Positions 14,886-22,212 of a stretch of 22,212 nt of DNA are shown here, one piece after another (position 1 is the stretch's first letter; every line of letters begins with the position of its first letter). The position numbers and the translations under genes were made by a program. The notes beneath the pieces were generated by a model. The model had not been told where the DNA came from. It did not search any database and worked only from the letters and a program-made list of their open reading frames with translations. The stretch spans positions 1-22,212 of the forward strand of contig JAULUH010000229.1 of assembly GCA_032111745.1 (NCBI GenBank), written 5' to 3'. Source of the DNA: JAULUH01 sp032111745 (lineage in GTDB: Bacteria > Chloroflexota > Anaerolineae > JAAEKA01).

Positions 14886-15958
14886 CTATTTGTCGGCCCA
14901 GTACGCGGCCGAGGCCAGCATCGTCCACTCGCGCTCCGGATCTGCCCGGTAGAGCGGGTTCATGGCGAAGATGGTCAGTCGCGCTGCGCCGGAGATGCTG
15001 GTGCCGTGGGCGATGACGGCCGACCCGGGCGCCGACGCGGATTGGGCATCGGGCTGCCACAGCCCGGCCAGGAAGTATCCGGCCAGCGGCAGCCGGCCGT
15101 CGACGGTCATGGTCGCGGGGATGGCCGCGTACCAGGTCGGCGGCTCCATGATCGCCGTGTCCTGCGCCGGGAACGCTCCGACGATGGGGCTGTCCACGCC
15201 GCCCTCGTTGTTCCACTGCACGATGCCGCTGCGGCCGTTCCCGGACCGGTTGGCGGCCGTCAGGCCGGTGACCAGCCCGGCGTTGGTCAGGAAGTTGGCG
15301 CCGTTCGTGAGGGCGCCGATGTACCCGCCGCCCCCGGCGAAGAACGCTTGCAGCCGGCTGCGCGCCGTCGCTTGGTTCGCCGCAGCAGGCCAGCCGGCGG
15401 TGTTGAAGACGAGGTCGTAGCCGTCCAGCGGGTTGGCCGCCGCCGGGTCGTTGAGCTGGCCGTTGCTGGCGGTGGAGATCGGGTCAGCCGTGAATCCCAG
15501 GTTGCGCAGCGACCAGACATCCTGGTTCACCGTCCCGGTGAGCACGGCGATGCGCGGCACGCGGTCGATCGGCTCTAGCGCCGGCAGGGCCGAGTTACAA
15601 GCCCTTGTGAACCAGACGTCGTTCTCCCGCCCGGCGCTCGCCAGGGCAGCCTTCGTCGCCGGGTCGGCTCGGTCGTGTATGGCGCCTCGCAGCACTCCGG
15701 CCGCGGCGCGTTCGTGACGCCGCGCCGGTACGTCTCGAGCTCGTCCCACAACAGGTCATGGCGATTCTCGAGGTCGAAGAGGAGCGTAGACCAGGCGACG
15801 GTGTACTGGGCGAGCTTGGCGCCCTTGCGACCGCTTGGAAGCCGGCCGCGGTTGAGGGGCGGATCGAGCCGCACGAGATCCTCAACCTGACGATGCTGTT
15901 CGACCACGATGTCATCGATCGACGGAAACCCGTCAATCGCAACACATTGCCTGCACAA
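14886..15958 (-). pseudogene. Frameshifted remnant of a large, probably secreted protein with a GATase-like C-terminal domain
   Basis: Ends at TAG 14886. From about 15707 down to the stop one frame reads a plausible protein: LRGAIHDRADPATKAALASAG, VPRIAVLTGTVNQDVWSLRNLGF, LDGYDLVFNTAGWP, RLQAFFAGGGGYIGALT, and a Trp-rich end (AASAAYWADK). The GYDLVFN and GGGGYIG pattern is that of class I glutamine amidotransferase-like domains, which I recall at the C-terminus of large actinobacterial and Chloroflexota M14-type carboxypeptidases. Upstream, a second frame from about 15958 to 15700 is open (KLAQYTVAWSTLLFDLENRHDLLWDELETYRRGVTNAP) and seems to be the same gene before a one-base shift near 15700-15710. 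No signal peptide and no zinc-binding HxxE are present, so the 5' part is missing. The M14 link is tentative; broken status is more secure. Confidence 0.5.
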
Positions 15959-16059
15959 GCAGGTCGAACAGGATTACGAGACGCAGTGCTTGGCTGCCTT
16001 CCGGAACCAAGGCGTCGATGCTTACTCGCACCGGAAAACTTGGCGCGCGTTGTGGTGGG

Positions 16060-16392
16060 TCATGGGGGATAGGCCTTCAGCCCCGCACGCATGGCGCCTT
16101 CGATGGTGCCGTCGACTTCGGCTCCTCCGGGGAAGAACCACTCATCTGGATCATAGCGCTCGTCGCTGTACTTGTAGATGGCGAACTCCCAGTTCTCCAT
16201 GTCGCCGGTATACGTGAGCCGGCAGACCGGCCAGAACTTGCCGCCCCGTTGGTGTCCCAGGTAGAGATGCGCGCCCCGGTAGTTGGTCACGTAGTGGGCC
16301 CGGGGCCGACCTCTCAGTTGCTCTGCGTTGAAGCGGCTCACGATGGCGTCGGCTTGCGCTTTGATCTCGAGGGTGAGCTTCGGTTTTGCCAT
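16060..16392 (-). CDS. Small conserved hypothetical protein (110 residues)
   Basis: Starts at ATG 16392 with only a weak ribosome site (GAAG about 9 bases upstream) and ends in TGA at 16060. The product begins MAKPKLTLEIKAQADAIVSRFN and contains the aromatic-rich stretch GAHLYLGHQ, FWPVCRLTYTGDMENWEFAIYKYSDERYDPDEWFFPG, then AEVDGTIEGAMRAGLKAYP. Composition (Tyr, Trp, Asp, Glu) and a balanced alpha/beta pattern look like a real folded protein. I do not recognise a family with a defined role. No signal peptide or membrane segment. It stands between a broken gene and an ABC exporter on the same strand but is too far from either for an obvious operon. Confidence 0.65.
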   Translation of the reverse strand: MAKPKLTLEIKAQADAIVSRFNAEQLRGRPRAHYVTNYRGAHLYLGHQRGGKFWPVCRLTYTGDMENWEFAIYKYSDERYDPDEWFFPGGAEVDGTIEGAMRAGLKAYPP

Positions 16393-16731
16393 GATTGTTT
16401 GCTTCGTACGGCGACCCTGCTAGGCTTCAGCTATTCGCTTCAATGCGCCGATATCACGCAGTGTTTCGTCTGCGTCCACATAGTGCGGCATCAACACCAG
16501 GTTGGCGAACCGCTACGGGGACTTGTTGCGGGCATTCGAGTCGGAGCGGCCCGGCACTGTGGAAATTGAACCATCTTCAGAGTTGCCATTGCGCGCTCAT
16601 CCCGAGGCGATGTCGTGACCCATCACAGTCAGAAGGATAGCTTTCTGGTGGAGCGTGTCCGGCCGGCCGATGGCTGCCATGGTGCCTATCGATGCCCATA
16701 AGCGCTGGAAAGGCCTGGCCGCTGATCCCTG
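16393..16731. other. 339-bp intergenic region with a possible coding remnant
   Basis: No intact gene. On the plus strand, 16484-16619 reads about 44 codons of protein-like sequence (NTRLANRYGDLLRAFESER, then GTVEIEPSSELPLRAHPEAMS and a TGA stop) with no start, preceded by an in-frame TAG at 16481. This may be the 3' end of a lost gene, or chance. The promoter for the 110-residue gene should lie just right of 16392 but I could not pick one. Confidence 0.35.
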
Positions 16732-19302
16732 TCATTCGTACCGCAGTGCCTTGATGATCTCCATGGCCGACGCCTGGCGCGCAGGCACCAGGGCAGCCAG
16801 CACGCCAAAGATCAGGCCCGCAGCGATGGCAGAGAGGACGCCGGCCAGCGGGAACGTATACGCCATGCGCATGACGCCGGCCGCGTTGATTCCCTCGACG
16901 AATACATAGCTGAGATACAACCCGGCCAGGATACCAAACGCCGTGCCCATGGCCGCCAGCAACAGCGCTTCAGCCATGATTGTCTTCCGCACCTGGCCGC
17001 GGGTGGCGCCGATCGCCCGCAACATGCCGATCTCGCGAGTGCGCTCGATGACGCCGATCGCCAGCGTGTTGAGGATGGCGATCAGCGAGGGGAACGCCAG
17101 CACGGCCAGCAACACATAGAATCCCCCGATGATCGACTCATACTGCACCATGAACTCGTCTATATACGCGCGGCCGGCAATCAGCCGGAACTGCGGATAA
17201 TCCTCCACGATCTGATTCAGGCGTTGCTCGACGGCCGCGACATCGGCACCCGCCTCCAGGTTGAGCTGGTAGAGGATGTCCTCGCTCTTGTTGAAGTCCA
17301 GCTTCATATTCCGCTGCGTGATGTACGCCGTATTGATCTTCAGGCTCAACACGTCGCTGCCAATCGCCACAATGCGGTAGTTCTGCGGCCCGGTCGGCGT
17401 CTCCAGGGGGATGGTGTCGCCGACCTTGAGGCCCAGGGGCGTGGCCAGAATACCATTGACGATGGCATTGCGTTCGTCGGCAGCCAGCGCGTTGAACGCA
17501 TCCTGTCCGTTGCCGCTAGTGAAGTCCATCCCCGACATCATGGCATAGTCCGCGGGGTCGATACCGAGGACGGAGATCGCCGTCTCACCCATACCAGCCG
17601 TGAGCGCGGCCGAGTCAACCGCCGATTGAGCGTAGCGCAATGAATTGACCGCGCTGACCCCCTGGATCGCCTTCAGCCTGCCTTTGAGGGTTTCGCTGGC
17701 GCCGATATCGCCTTTCCATACGGCCACTGACGGGGGAAGCAGCAAGTAGTCACTGCCCAACGACTTGTTGAACATGCCCTCCGCCAGGCCGACCATGCTG
17801 AAGATCATCCCCCCGGCGCCGACGACAATCGCCAGGCCGATCATCGTCGCGCTGGCCGTGATGGCCGCCCGCGTGGGCTGGCGCGTGAGGTTGCCCTGCG
17901 CCAGCTCGCCCGTGCCGTCACGCGCAAAGATCAACGCCAACAGCGCGCCAAACACAGCCGCAATCGGCTTGACCAGCGCCGGCGCCACCAGCACCAGGCC
18001 GACGATCACCAGCAGGCCGCCCAGCGCAACCAGGTTGAAATTGCCGCTGAGCAGCCCCACGGCGGCTATGAGCAGCATCACGGCGCCGGCAAGCGTGACC
18101 ATGCGGCTCACGCCGTGCGTGACCTCGCCCAGCGACGGGCGCAAGGCTTCCATCGGCGTGACCCGGCTGGCGCTCAGCGCCGGCAACAGCGCCGACAGGA
18201 TGGTAACGCCCAGGCCCAGGGCAATCGCCACCACAAACAAGGCTGGATCGACCACGGGAGTCATCTCAACGTTCATGAGCGACTTCAGGTATGGATTCAT
18301 CCCGGCCGTGATACCCACTCCCAGGAGATAGCCCAACCCAACGCCAATGGCCGTGCCAACCAGGCCCTGCACCATGCCCTCGGTGAGCACCAGACCGGCG
18401 ATCGTCGTGCGATTGGCGCCGATCGCCCGCAACATGCCGATGTCGTGCCGCCGCTCGGCGACAATCGTGCGAAAGGTGTTGAAGATGATGAACCCGCCCA
18501 TCGCCAGCGTGAGGATGCCCAGCATGTTGAATACCGCGCCTGCGGCCCGCATGGCGGAGGCATATTCCGAGCCGCTGGTCAGCCCGCCCAGCGTGAACGA
18601 GTTTCCCAGCTGCGCTTTGATGTTGTTAACGATGGCCGCGCTGGCCGCCGGGTCTTTGGTGATCAGGTTCGCCTCGACGACGTTGATGCGCCCCGACATG
18701 TCCATCAGCTTCTGCGCCTGGGTCAGGGTCAGCAGCACCTGCTCGTTGCCGGCCAGCCCGCGCCCTGGCAGCAGGCCAACAATCTCAAGCCTGGCCACGC
18801 CCTCGGTGGTCGGCAACTTGATCGTGTCGTTCAAACCCACGCCGATAGAATCGGCGAGCCGTTCTGAGATCACGGCGACTTTGCCATCACCCGGCTCCAG
18901 AAAGCGTCCCGCTATTGTGCGATAGTCGTGCAGATAGGGCGCCACCGCCGGGTCGACGCCGATCACCGACAAGGCGTTGACCGTCGAGTCCCGGCCGTAG
19001 AAATGGGGGGGCAGGTTGATGGTGCGCTCCAGCGACCCGGCGATGGCCGCAATCCCGTCGAGCCTGGCGATCCTATTCAGTGTGGACGCGGAGAAGGCCT
19101 CGCCGGTCTTGTGCGTAACCATCACGTCGGTTTGGCCCGACGCCGCCAGGAGGCTCTGGTCGAAGGCTTCCGTCATTGTGGGCAGGAGGATGCCCATGCC
19201 GAAGACCACCATCACGCCGATGACGATGGCGAGCGTGGTGAGGAACGTCCGCAGCTTGCGGCCACTCAAGTAGCGGGAGGCGAGAGTAAGTTGGAGCTTC
19301 AT
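16732..19302 (-). CDS. ABC transporter permease with two FtsX/MacB-type modules
   Basis: An 856-residue membrane protein. ATG 19302 is chosen over 19314 because GAGGTG lies 5 bases upstream and the protein then begins MKLQLTLASRYLSGRKLRTFLTTLAIVIGV, the normal start of the family. Order: TM1; a MacB-type periplasmic domain (about 50-255); FtsX core 1 with IIFNTFRTIVAERRHDIGMLRAIGANR; paired central TM helices; the sequence NLTRQPTRAAITASATMIG starting the second half; a second extracytoplasmic domain; FtsX core 2 with LNTLAIGVIERTREIGMLRAIGATRGQV; and a final TM ending in PARQASAMEIIKALRYE. About ten TM helices. The duplicated coupling motif (ERxxxIGMLRAIGA) should contact the two ATPase subunits. 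It probably exports lipids, peptides or drugs, or transmits ATP hydrolysis to extracytoplasmic partners. The ATPase gene ends 51 bases upstream. Confidence 0.93.
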   Translation of the reverse strand: MKLQLTLASRYLSGRKLRTFLTTLAIVIGVMVVFGMGILLPTMTEAFDQSLLAASGQTDVMVTHKTGEAFSASTLNRIARLDGIAAIAGSLERTINLPPHFYGRDSTVNALSVIGVDPAVAPYLHDYRTIAGRFLEPGDGKVAVISERLADSIGVGLNDTIKLPTTEGVARLEIVGLLPGRGLAGNEQVLLTLTQAQKLMDMSGRINVVEANLITKDPAASAAIVNNIKAQLGNSFTLGGLTSGSEYASAMRAAGAVFNMLGILTLAMGGFIIFNTFRTIVAERRHDIGMLRAIGANRTTIAGLVLTEGMVQGLVGTAIGVGLGYLLGVGITAGMNPYLKSLMNVEMTPVVDPALFVVAIALGLGVTILSALLPALSASRVTPMEALRPSLGEVTHGVSRMVTLAGAVMLLIAAVGLLSGNFNLVALGGLLVIVGLVLVAPALVKPIAAVFGALLALIFARDGTGELAQGNLTRQPTRAAITASATMIGLAIVVGAGGMIFSMVGLAEGMFNKSLGSDYLLLPPSVAVWKGDIGASETLKGRLKAIQGVSAVNSLRYAQSAVDSAALTAGMGETAISVLGIDPADYAMMSGMDFTSGNGQDAFNALAADERNAIVNGILATPLGLKVGDTIPLETPTGPQNYRIVAIGSDVLSLKINTAYITQRNMKLDFNKSEDILYQLNLEAGADVAAVEQRLNQIVEDYPQFRLIAGRAYIDEFMVQYESIIGGFYVLLAVLAFPSLIAILNTLAIGVIERTREIGMLRAIGATRGQVRKTIMAEALLLAAMGTAFGILAGLYLSYVFVEGINAAGVMRMAYTFPLAGVLSAIAAGLIFGVLAALVPARQASAMEIIKALRYE

Positions 19303-19353
19303 AGCACACCTCACATCAACCAGGAACCGCGTCCATGCCTGCCTATCGCCGTG

Positions 19354-20106
19354 CTAGGCGATGGCTTTCATGATCTGCGAGACCGCATCCGCATTGCCGG
19401 CGTGCTGGGAATCCACTTGCATCTCATTCACAACCTTACCGTCCCTGAGAAAGACAATGCGGTCGGCGTGCGCGGCAATGCGCGGGTCGTGCGTTACCAT
19501 CAACACCGTGTGTCCCCAGTCCGTAGTCACCTGTTTCAGCAGGCCGGCGATTTCATCCGCTGACTTGGTATCGAGGTTGCCGGTTGGCTCGTCGGCCAGC
19601 ACGAGGATGGGATCGGTGATCAGGGCGCGCGCAATTGCCACTCGCTGCTGCTGCCCGGCCGACAGTTGATCGGGACGGCTGGCGAGGCGCTGGCCCAGGC
19701 CAATCCTGGTCAACCACTGGCTCGCTTTTGCTTTGGCCTCGGCCGAGTTGCCGCCGTCAAGCAAGAGCGGCAGCGCGGCATTTTCCACCGACGACAGTGT
19801 CGGTATGAGGTTGAAGAACTGGAACACAAAACCGATCTTGCGGCGGCGCAATTCCGTCACGGCCTTGTCGGACATTTTGGCGAGCAGCTGCCCGTCGATG
19901 CTGACGTTCCCATCCGAGGGCCGGTCGAGCCCGCCGAGCAAGTGCAAAAGCGTGGACTTGCCACAGCCGCTCGGCCCCATCACGGCGACGCATTCGCCAG
20001 CGTCCACGCCCAGGTTGACATGATCGAGCGCGACGATAGCCGTGTCGCCCGTGCCGTATACCTTGGTGAGATTCTCCGCTTGAATGAGAGACACTGTCGA
20101 CTCCAT
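19354..20106 (-). CDS. ABC transporter ATP-binding protein (LolD/MacB type)
   Basis: A 250-residue ATPase. ATG 20106 is preferred (AGGTG 7 bases upstream); a GTG at 20115 adds only three residues. Visible motifs: Walker A GPSGCGKST (Lys50), Q-loop VFQFFNLIPTL, signature LSAGQQQR, Walker B ILVLADEP followed by TGNLD (the D-loop typical of the LolD/FtsE/MacB group), and switch His in VTHDPRIAAHADRI. The family's position in the genome is usually directly beside an FtsX-type permease, as here: the permease starts 51 bases downstream, so the two genes form an operon and the complex is ATPase dimer plus the duplicated permease. The extra C-terminal tail after the switch region is short, as in LolD. 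The transported substrate is unknown. Confidence 0.94.
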   Translation of the reverse strand: MESTVSLIQAENLTKVYGTGDTAIVALDHVNLGVDAGECVAVMGPSGCGKSTLLHLLGGLDRPSDGNVSIDGQLLAKMSDKAVTELRRRKIGFVFQFFNLIPTLSSVENAALPLLLDGGNSAEAKAKASQWLTRIGLGQRLASRPDQLSAGQQQRVAIARALITDPILVLADEPTGNLDTKSADEIAGLLKQVTTDWGHTVLMVTHDPRIAAHADRIVFLRDGKVVNEMQVDSQHAGNADAVSQIMKAIA

Positions 20107-20241
20107 CTTCAGCACCTGATATCAGATTGCGGCCTGAGCGGACGTAGCCGCTCGCCGGGATCCGCGGCCTGTTGGACGCCGACTCCGGCGACGAGACCGC
20201 CTTGCTCCAACGGACTGGCATGAGCACACCAGCACAAGGAC

Positions 20242-20269
20242 TGTATAACGAGTCGCCAGATTCGTCAAA
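20242..20269 (-). promoter_or_regulatory. Candidate promoter of the ABC exporter operon
   Basis: On the minus strand TTTGAC (20269-20264), a 16-base spacer and TATACA (20247-20242) lie about 135 bases before the ATPase ATG. The remaining 20107-20370 region shows no gene. Confidence 0.4.
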
Positions 20270-20370
20270 CCTGTGGAGATGACCTGACTTCGCCAACAAG
20301 ATCATCTGATTGGCCCCGGTCTGCTGGACTTGGGGATATGGGCAGCACCGGCCCGCGTTAGGCCGTCCGG

Positions 20371-21123
20371 TCAGGGCGTCACCGGCACTTTCAGCAACGC
20401 GCCGACGGCATAGCCCGCCAGCGCGCTGGCCGTGCCGATGAGGGCCATCTCCAGCCCGCTGCGCGCCGGGTGGCCCACCATGGCGCGCGCCTTGTACGCG
20501 CCCACGGCAAACAGGACGATCGCCGTCAGGACGATCGCCACCACCATGCTGGTCGCCACGGGCAGGAAGACAAAGGGGGCCAGCGGGATGAGCGAGCCGA
20601 CGATGGCGGAGAAACCGACGACCAGCGCGGCCCGCAACGCCACGCCGCGGTCGGCCGGTTGCAGCTTGTGTTCTTCGGCCATCATCACCTCCACCCACAC
20701 GTCCGGGCTGGCCGTGATGGTGGCGACGATGCGCTCCAGCAGGTCGCCCTCGAAGCCCTTGTCCGCGTAGATCTGGCGGATTTCCTCGCGCTCCACCTGG
20801 GGAACCTCGGCGATGTGGCGATGCTCCCGGGCGCGCTCGCTCTCGTAGAAGTCGGCGTCGGCCAGCGTGGAGGTGTAGGCCACCGCGCCCATGGAGACCG
20901 ATTCCGCAAAGGTGGCGGCCAGCCCCGCGACCATTACGATGCGCGGGTCGGACGTGGCCGCGGCGACGCCGAGGACAACCCCCAGCACGTTGACCAGCCC
21001 GTCCTGCCCGCCGAGGATGATGTTGGACAGGCTGGAGGCGCGGCGATGCGGATCGCCATCGGTGTGGTAGCGCTCTTGTTCGGCGTAGGCGGCGGCAGTC
21101 ACATGAGGAGCAGTGAAGGTCAT
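20371..21123 (-). CDS. VIT1/CCC1 family transporter (predicted iron/manganese)
   Basis: A 250-residue membrane protein starting at ATG 21123, inside the stop of the upstream gene (ATGA overlap). A longer start is open in this frame but would run through the regulator gene and is rejected. Five predicted TM helices: SNIILGGQDGLVNVLGVVLGVAA, IVMVAGLAATFAESVSMGAVAYTS, then after a cytoplasmic helical hairpin AALVVGFSAIVGSLIPLAPFVFL, VATSMVVAIVLTAIVLFAVGAY and GTASALAGYAVGALLKV. The segment between TM2 and TM3 holds the Glu-rich metal-binding region expected in the family (AREHRHIAEVPQVEREEIRQIYADKGF, then VWVEVMMAEEHKL). VIT1/CCC1 proteins move Fe2+ or Mn2+ with proton exchange, in bacteria probably out of the cytoplasm. 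There is no rubrerythrin-like N-terminal domain, unlike some bacterial relatives. Regulation is expected through the coupled TrmB-type gene. Confidence 0.9.
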   Translation of the reverse strand: MTFTAPHVTAAAYAEQERYHTDGDPHRRASSLSNIILGGQDGLVNVLGVVLGVAAATSDPRIVMVAGLAATFAESVSMGAVAYTSTLADADFYESERAREHRHIAEVPQVEREEIRQIYADKGFEGDLLERIVATITASPDVWVEVMMAEEHKLQPADRGVALRAALVVGFSAIVGSLIPLAPFVFLPVATSMVVAIVLTAIVLFAVGAYKARAMVGHPARSGLEMALIGTASALAGYAVGALLKVPVTP

Positions 21124-21941
21124 GGCGTCTGTCCCGTCCTTTCTGCCGGAGGCTCGTGGGTGGTGGCGAAGCGGGCCAGCACCTGTCGCGTCTCGGCATC
21201 CAGCAGAGCCAGCAAGTCGGTGCCGAGCCGCTCGTTCAACCGCTGCGTGAAGAGCTCCATCCAGACAAACTGGCGGGCGATGAAGACCAGGTGGCGGTTG
21301 CCCGTGATGGTGGCCTCCATCTCCTCGCCGCTGCGGGCAACCAGGCAGGTCTTGCCGTCGGCCACGACGAGGAGGAGGGTCGTCACGGCCTGCAGCTCGC
21401 TTTCCAGCGGGGGATGGCGGGCCACCTGGCCGCAGGGCAGCTCGCCCGTGCCGGTGAGGAGCGCGCTGACTGCCACGCCACGCGCACAGGCTGCCGCCAC
21501 ATCGTCCCGCAGCGCAGGCAGGTCCGCGTCGGCCAGCACCAGCCACAGTTCCGCGCGCGCGTCCTGCACCATCTGCCTCGCGTAGGCCAGCGTCGCCGCA
21601 CGCCCGGCAATCGTCCAGACGCGTTCTTCCGGCTCACTCGCATAGAGCGCGCCCAGGTCGCGGCGCAGGGTCCGCACCAGCCGGGCCTGGTCCTGCTCAT
21701 AGCGATCCAGCAGCACGTCAGGGGGCACCGGGCTGTACAGCGTGGCGCGGCGGTCGTCGGTGCGCATGACCGCGCCGCGCGCGTACAGCCGGCCCAGCGC
21801 CTCGTAGACCATCGAGCGGGGCACGCCCGACTGCTTGCTGATCAGGTATCCGGTGGCCGGGTGCTCGCTCAGCAGCGCCGCAAACACCCGGGCCTCGTAT
21901 TCCGTGAAGCCAATGGCCATCAGCTCCGCTAGGAATTCCAT
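21120..21941 (-). CDS. TrmB family transcriptional regulator
   Basis: A 273-residue regulator (279 if started at ATG 21959). ATG 21941 is preferred because GGAG lies 5 bases upstream and the predicted transcript would start near 21975, leaving only about 15 bases before the outer ATG. Residues about 1-75 are the winged helix-turn-helix of TrmB proteins: LMAIGFTEYEARVFAALL, ATGYLISKQSGVPRSMVYEALGRLYARGAVM. A short linker follows, then a C-terminal ligand-type domain (about 95-250) that resembles the PLD-like effector domain of the family without clear HKD motifs. TrmB proteins repress or activate promoters in response to sugars or other effectors. The stop overlaps the transporter start by four bases, so the two are translationally coupled. 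The promoter region has an inverted repeat on the -10, consistent with autoregulation. Confidence 0.9.
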   Translation of the reverse strand: MEFLAELMAIGFTEYEARVFAALLSEHPATGYLISKQSGVPRSMVYEALGRLYARGAVMRTDDRRATLYSPVPPDVLLDRYEQDQARLVRTLRRDLGALYASEPEERVWTIAGRAATLAYARQMVQDARAELWLVLADADLPALRDDVAAACARGVAVSALLTGTGELPCGQVARHPPLESELQAVTTLLLVVADGKTCLVARSGEEMEATITGNRHLVFIARQFVWMELFTQRLNERLGTDLLALLDAETRQVLARFATTHEPPAERTGQTP

Positions 21942-21972
21942 GGGCTCTCCAATAGTCATCCTTAACCTAACT

Positions 21973-22010
21973 ATTAGTGCTAATATATATCACGTTGTCT
22001 GGCGTGTCAA
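21973..22010 (-). promoter_or_regulatory. Promoter and putative operator of the TrmB-VIT1 operon
   Basis: On the minus strand TTGACA (22010-22005), exactly 17 bases, and TATATT (21987-21982): an almost perfect sigma70-type promoter. The inverted repeat ATTAG-TG-CTAAT (21973-21984) overlaps the -10 and the predicted start site, a position typical of a repressor operator, probably for the TrmB protein itself. Confidence 0.7.
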
Positions 22011-22079
22011 GATCCGGCCGGGCGGGTAAAGGGAGATGCACGGTGCCTGCATCAGTATGATGTGAGGATTTTCTCATTG

Positions 22080-22117
22080 TTGACAAGTAGTGAACTAATG
22101 TTATACTAATTATAGTA
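22080..22117 (+). promoter_or_regulatory. Rightward promoter with overlapping palindrome for a gene beyond the window
   Basis: TTGACA (22080-22085), 16 bases, and TATACT (22102-22107) form a strong plus-strand promoter. TACTA-ATTA-TAGTA (22104-22117) overlaps the -10 and the start site. No start codon with a ribosome site and a long frame follows before the right edge, so the target gene lies off-window. It diverges from the TrmB promoter about 70 bases away. Confidence 0.6.
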
Positions 22118-22212
22118 GGTAGGGTGCAATCTTCGACCTGACCCCGCATGTTTGCTTCTGAGACTCGGCAGCCACCGGCAATCACGATCTGATTGCTCCC
22201 TCTTTGCCTCAG

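Noticed and set aside
17224..18867. Open frames on the plus strand across the permease gene
   Set aside because: They are antisense to the FtsX-type permease, whose domains and membrane helices are clear; no ribosome sites or domains on the plus strand.
21124..21546. N-terminal extension of the VIT1/CCC1 frame to 391 codons
   Set aside because: The extension is Arg/Gly/Ala-rich, overlaps the TrmB gene in another frame, and the family normally starts near the ATG at 21123.

Overview
The window is GC-rich bacterial DNA of about 22 kb, probably from a Chloroflexota genome (Anaerolineae-like). That placement rests on a MalT-type LuxR giant regulator carrying a short palindromic repeat in its linker, a small protein family I remember from Chloroflexota and Actinobacteria, abundant PAS/GAF sensors, and a TrmB-type regulator beside a VIT1/CCC1 transporter. 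It is inference without a search. No rRNA, tRNA, CRISPR array, transposase or phage gene was seen.

Layout. (1) 1-2553, minus: a hybrid histidine kinase running off the left edge, whose ATP-binding domain holds a 22-copy 7-bp tandem repeat read in frame as a seven-residue peptide repeat. (2) 2856-5403, plus: a promoter, a long GC-rich leader, a lipoprotein with Asp-box repeats and a Tat-exported family 3 glycoside hydrolase. (3) 5609-8335, minus: a long-chain acyl-CoA ligase behind a scar, in which a GAF/PAS sensor with an internal deletion is joined to the last part of a branched-chain amino-acid binding protein. (4) 8692-13342, minus: a MalT-like LuxR regulator followed by a tight three-gene unit (iron-sulfur flavoprotein, 73-residue protein, DUF4097-like repeat protein). 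(5) 13935-14732, plus: a methyltransferase, converging on a minus-strand frameshifted gene remnant (14886-15958); a 40-bp perfect palindrome lies between them. (6) 16060-16392: a small unknown protein. (7) 16732-20106, minus: a MacB/FtsX-type ABC exporter (ATPase then permease). (8) 20371-21941, minus: a TrmB-type regulator overlapping a VIT1/CCC1 transporter by four bases, with a strong leftward promoter and a second strong rightward promoter for a gene beyond the right edge.

How the parts work together. The kinase, the LuxR regulator, the TrmB regulator and the broken GAF/PAS sensor make this a signalling-rich accessory region. The regulators sit beside their likely targets: LuxR beside the flavoprotein unit, TrmB beside the transporter. 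The most unusual features are two short repeats read in frame inside signalling proteins, the two-junction gene scar, the loop-less palindrome, and the divergent promoter pair with CTAAT-type inverted repeats on the -10 elements.
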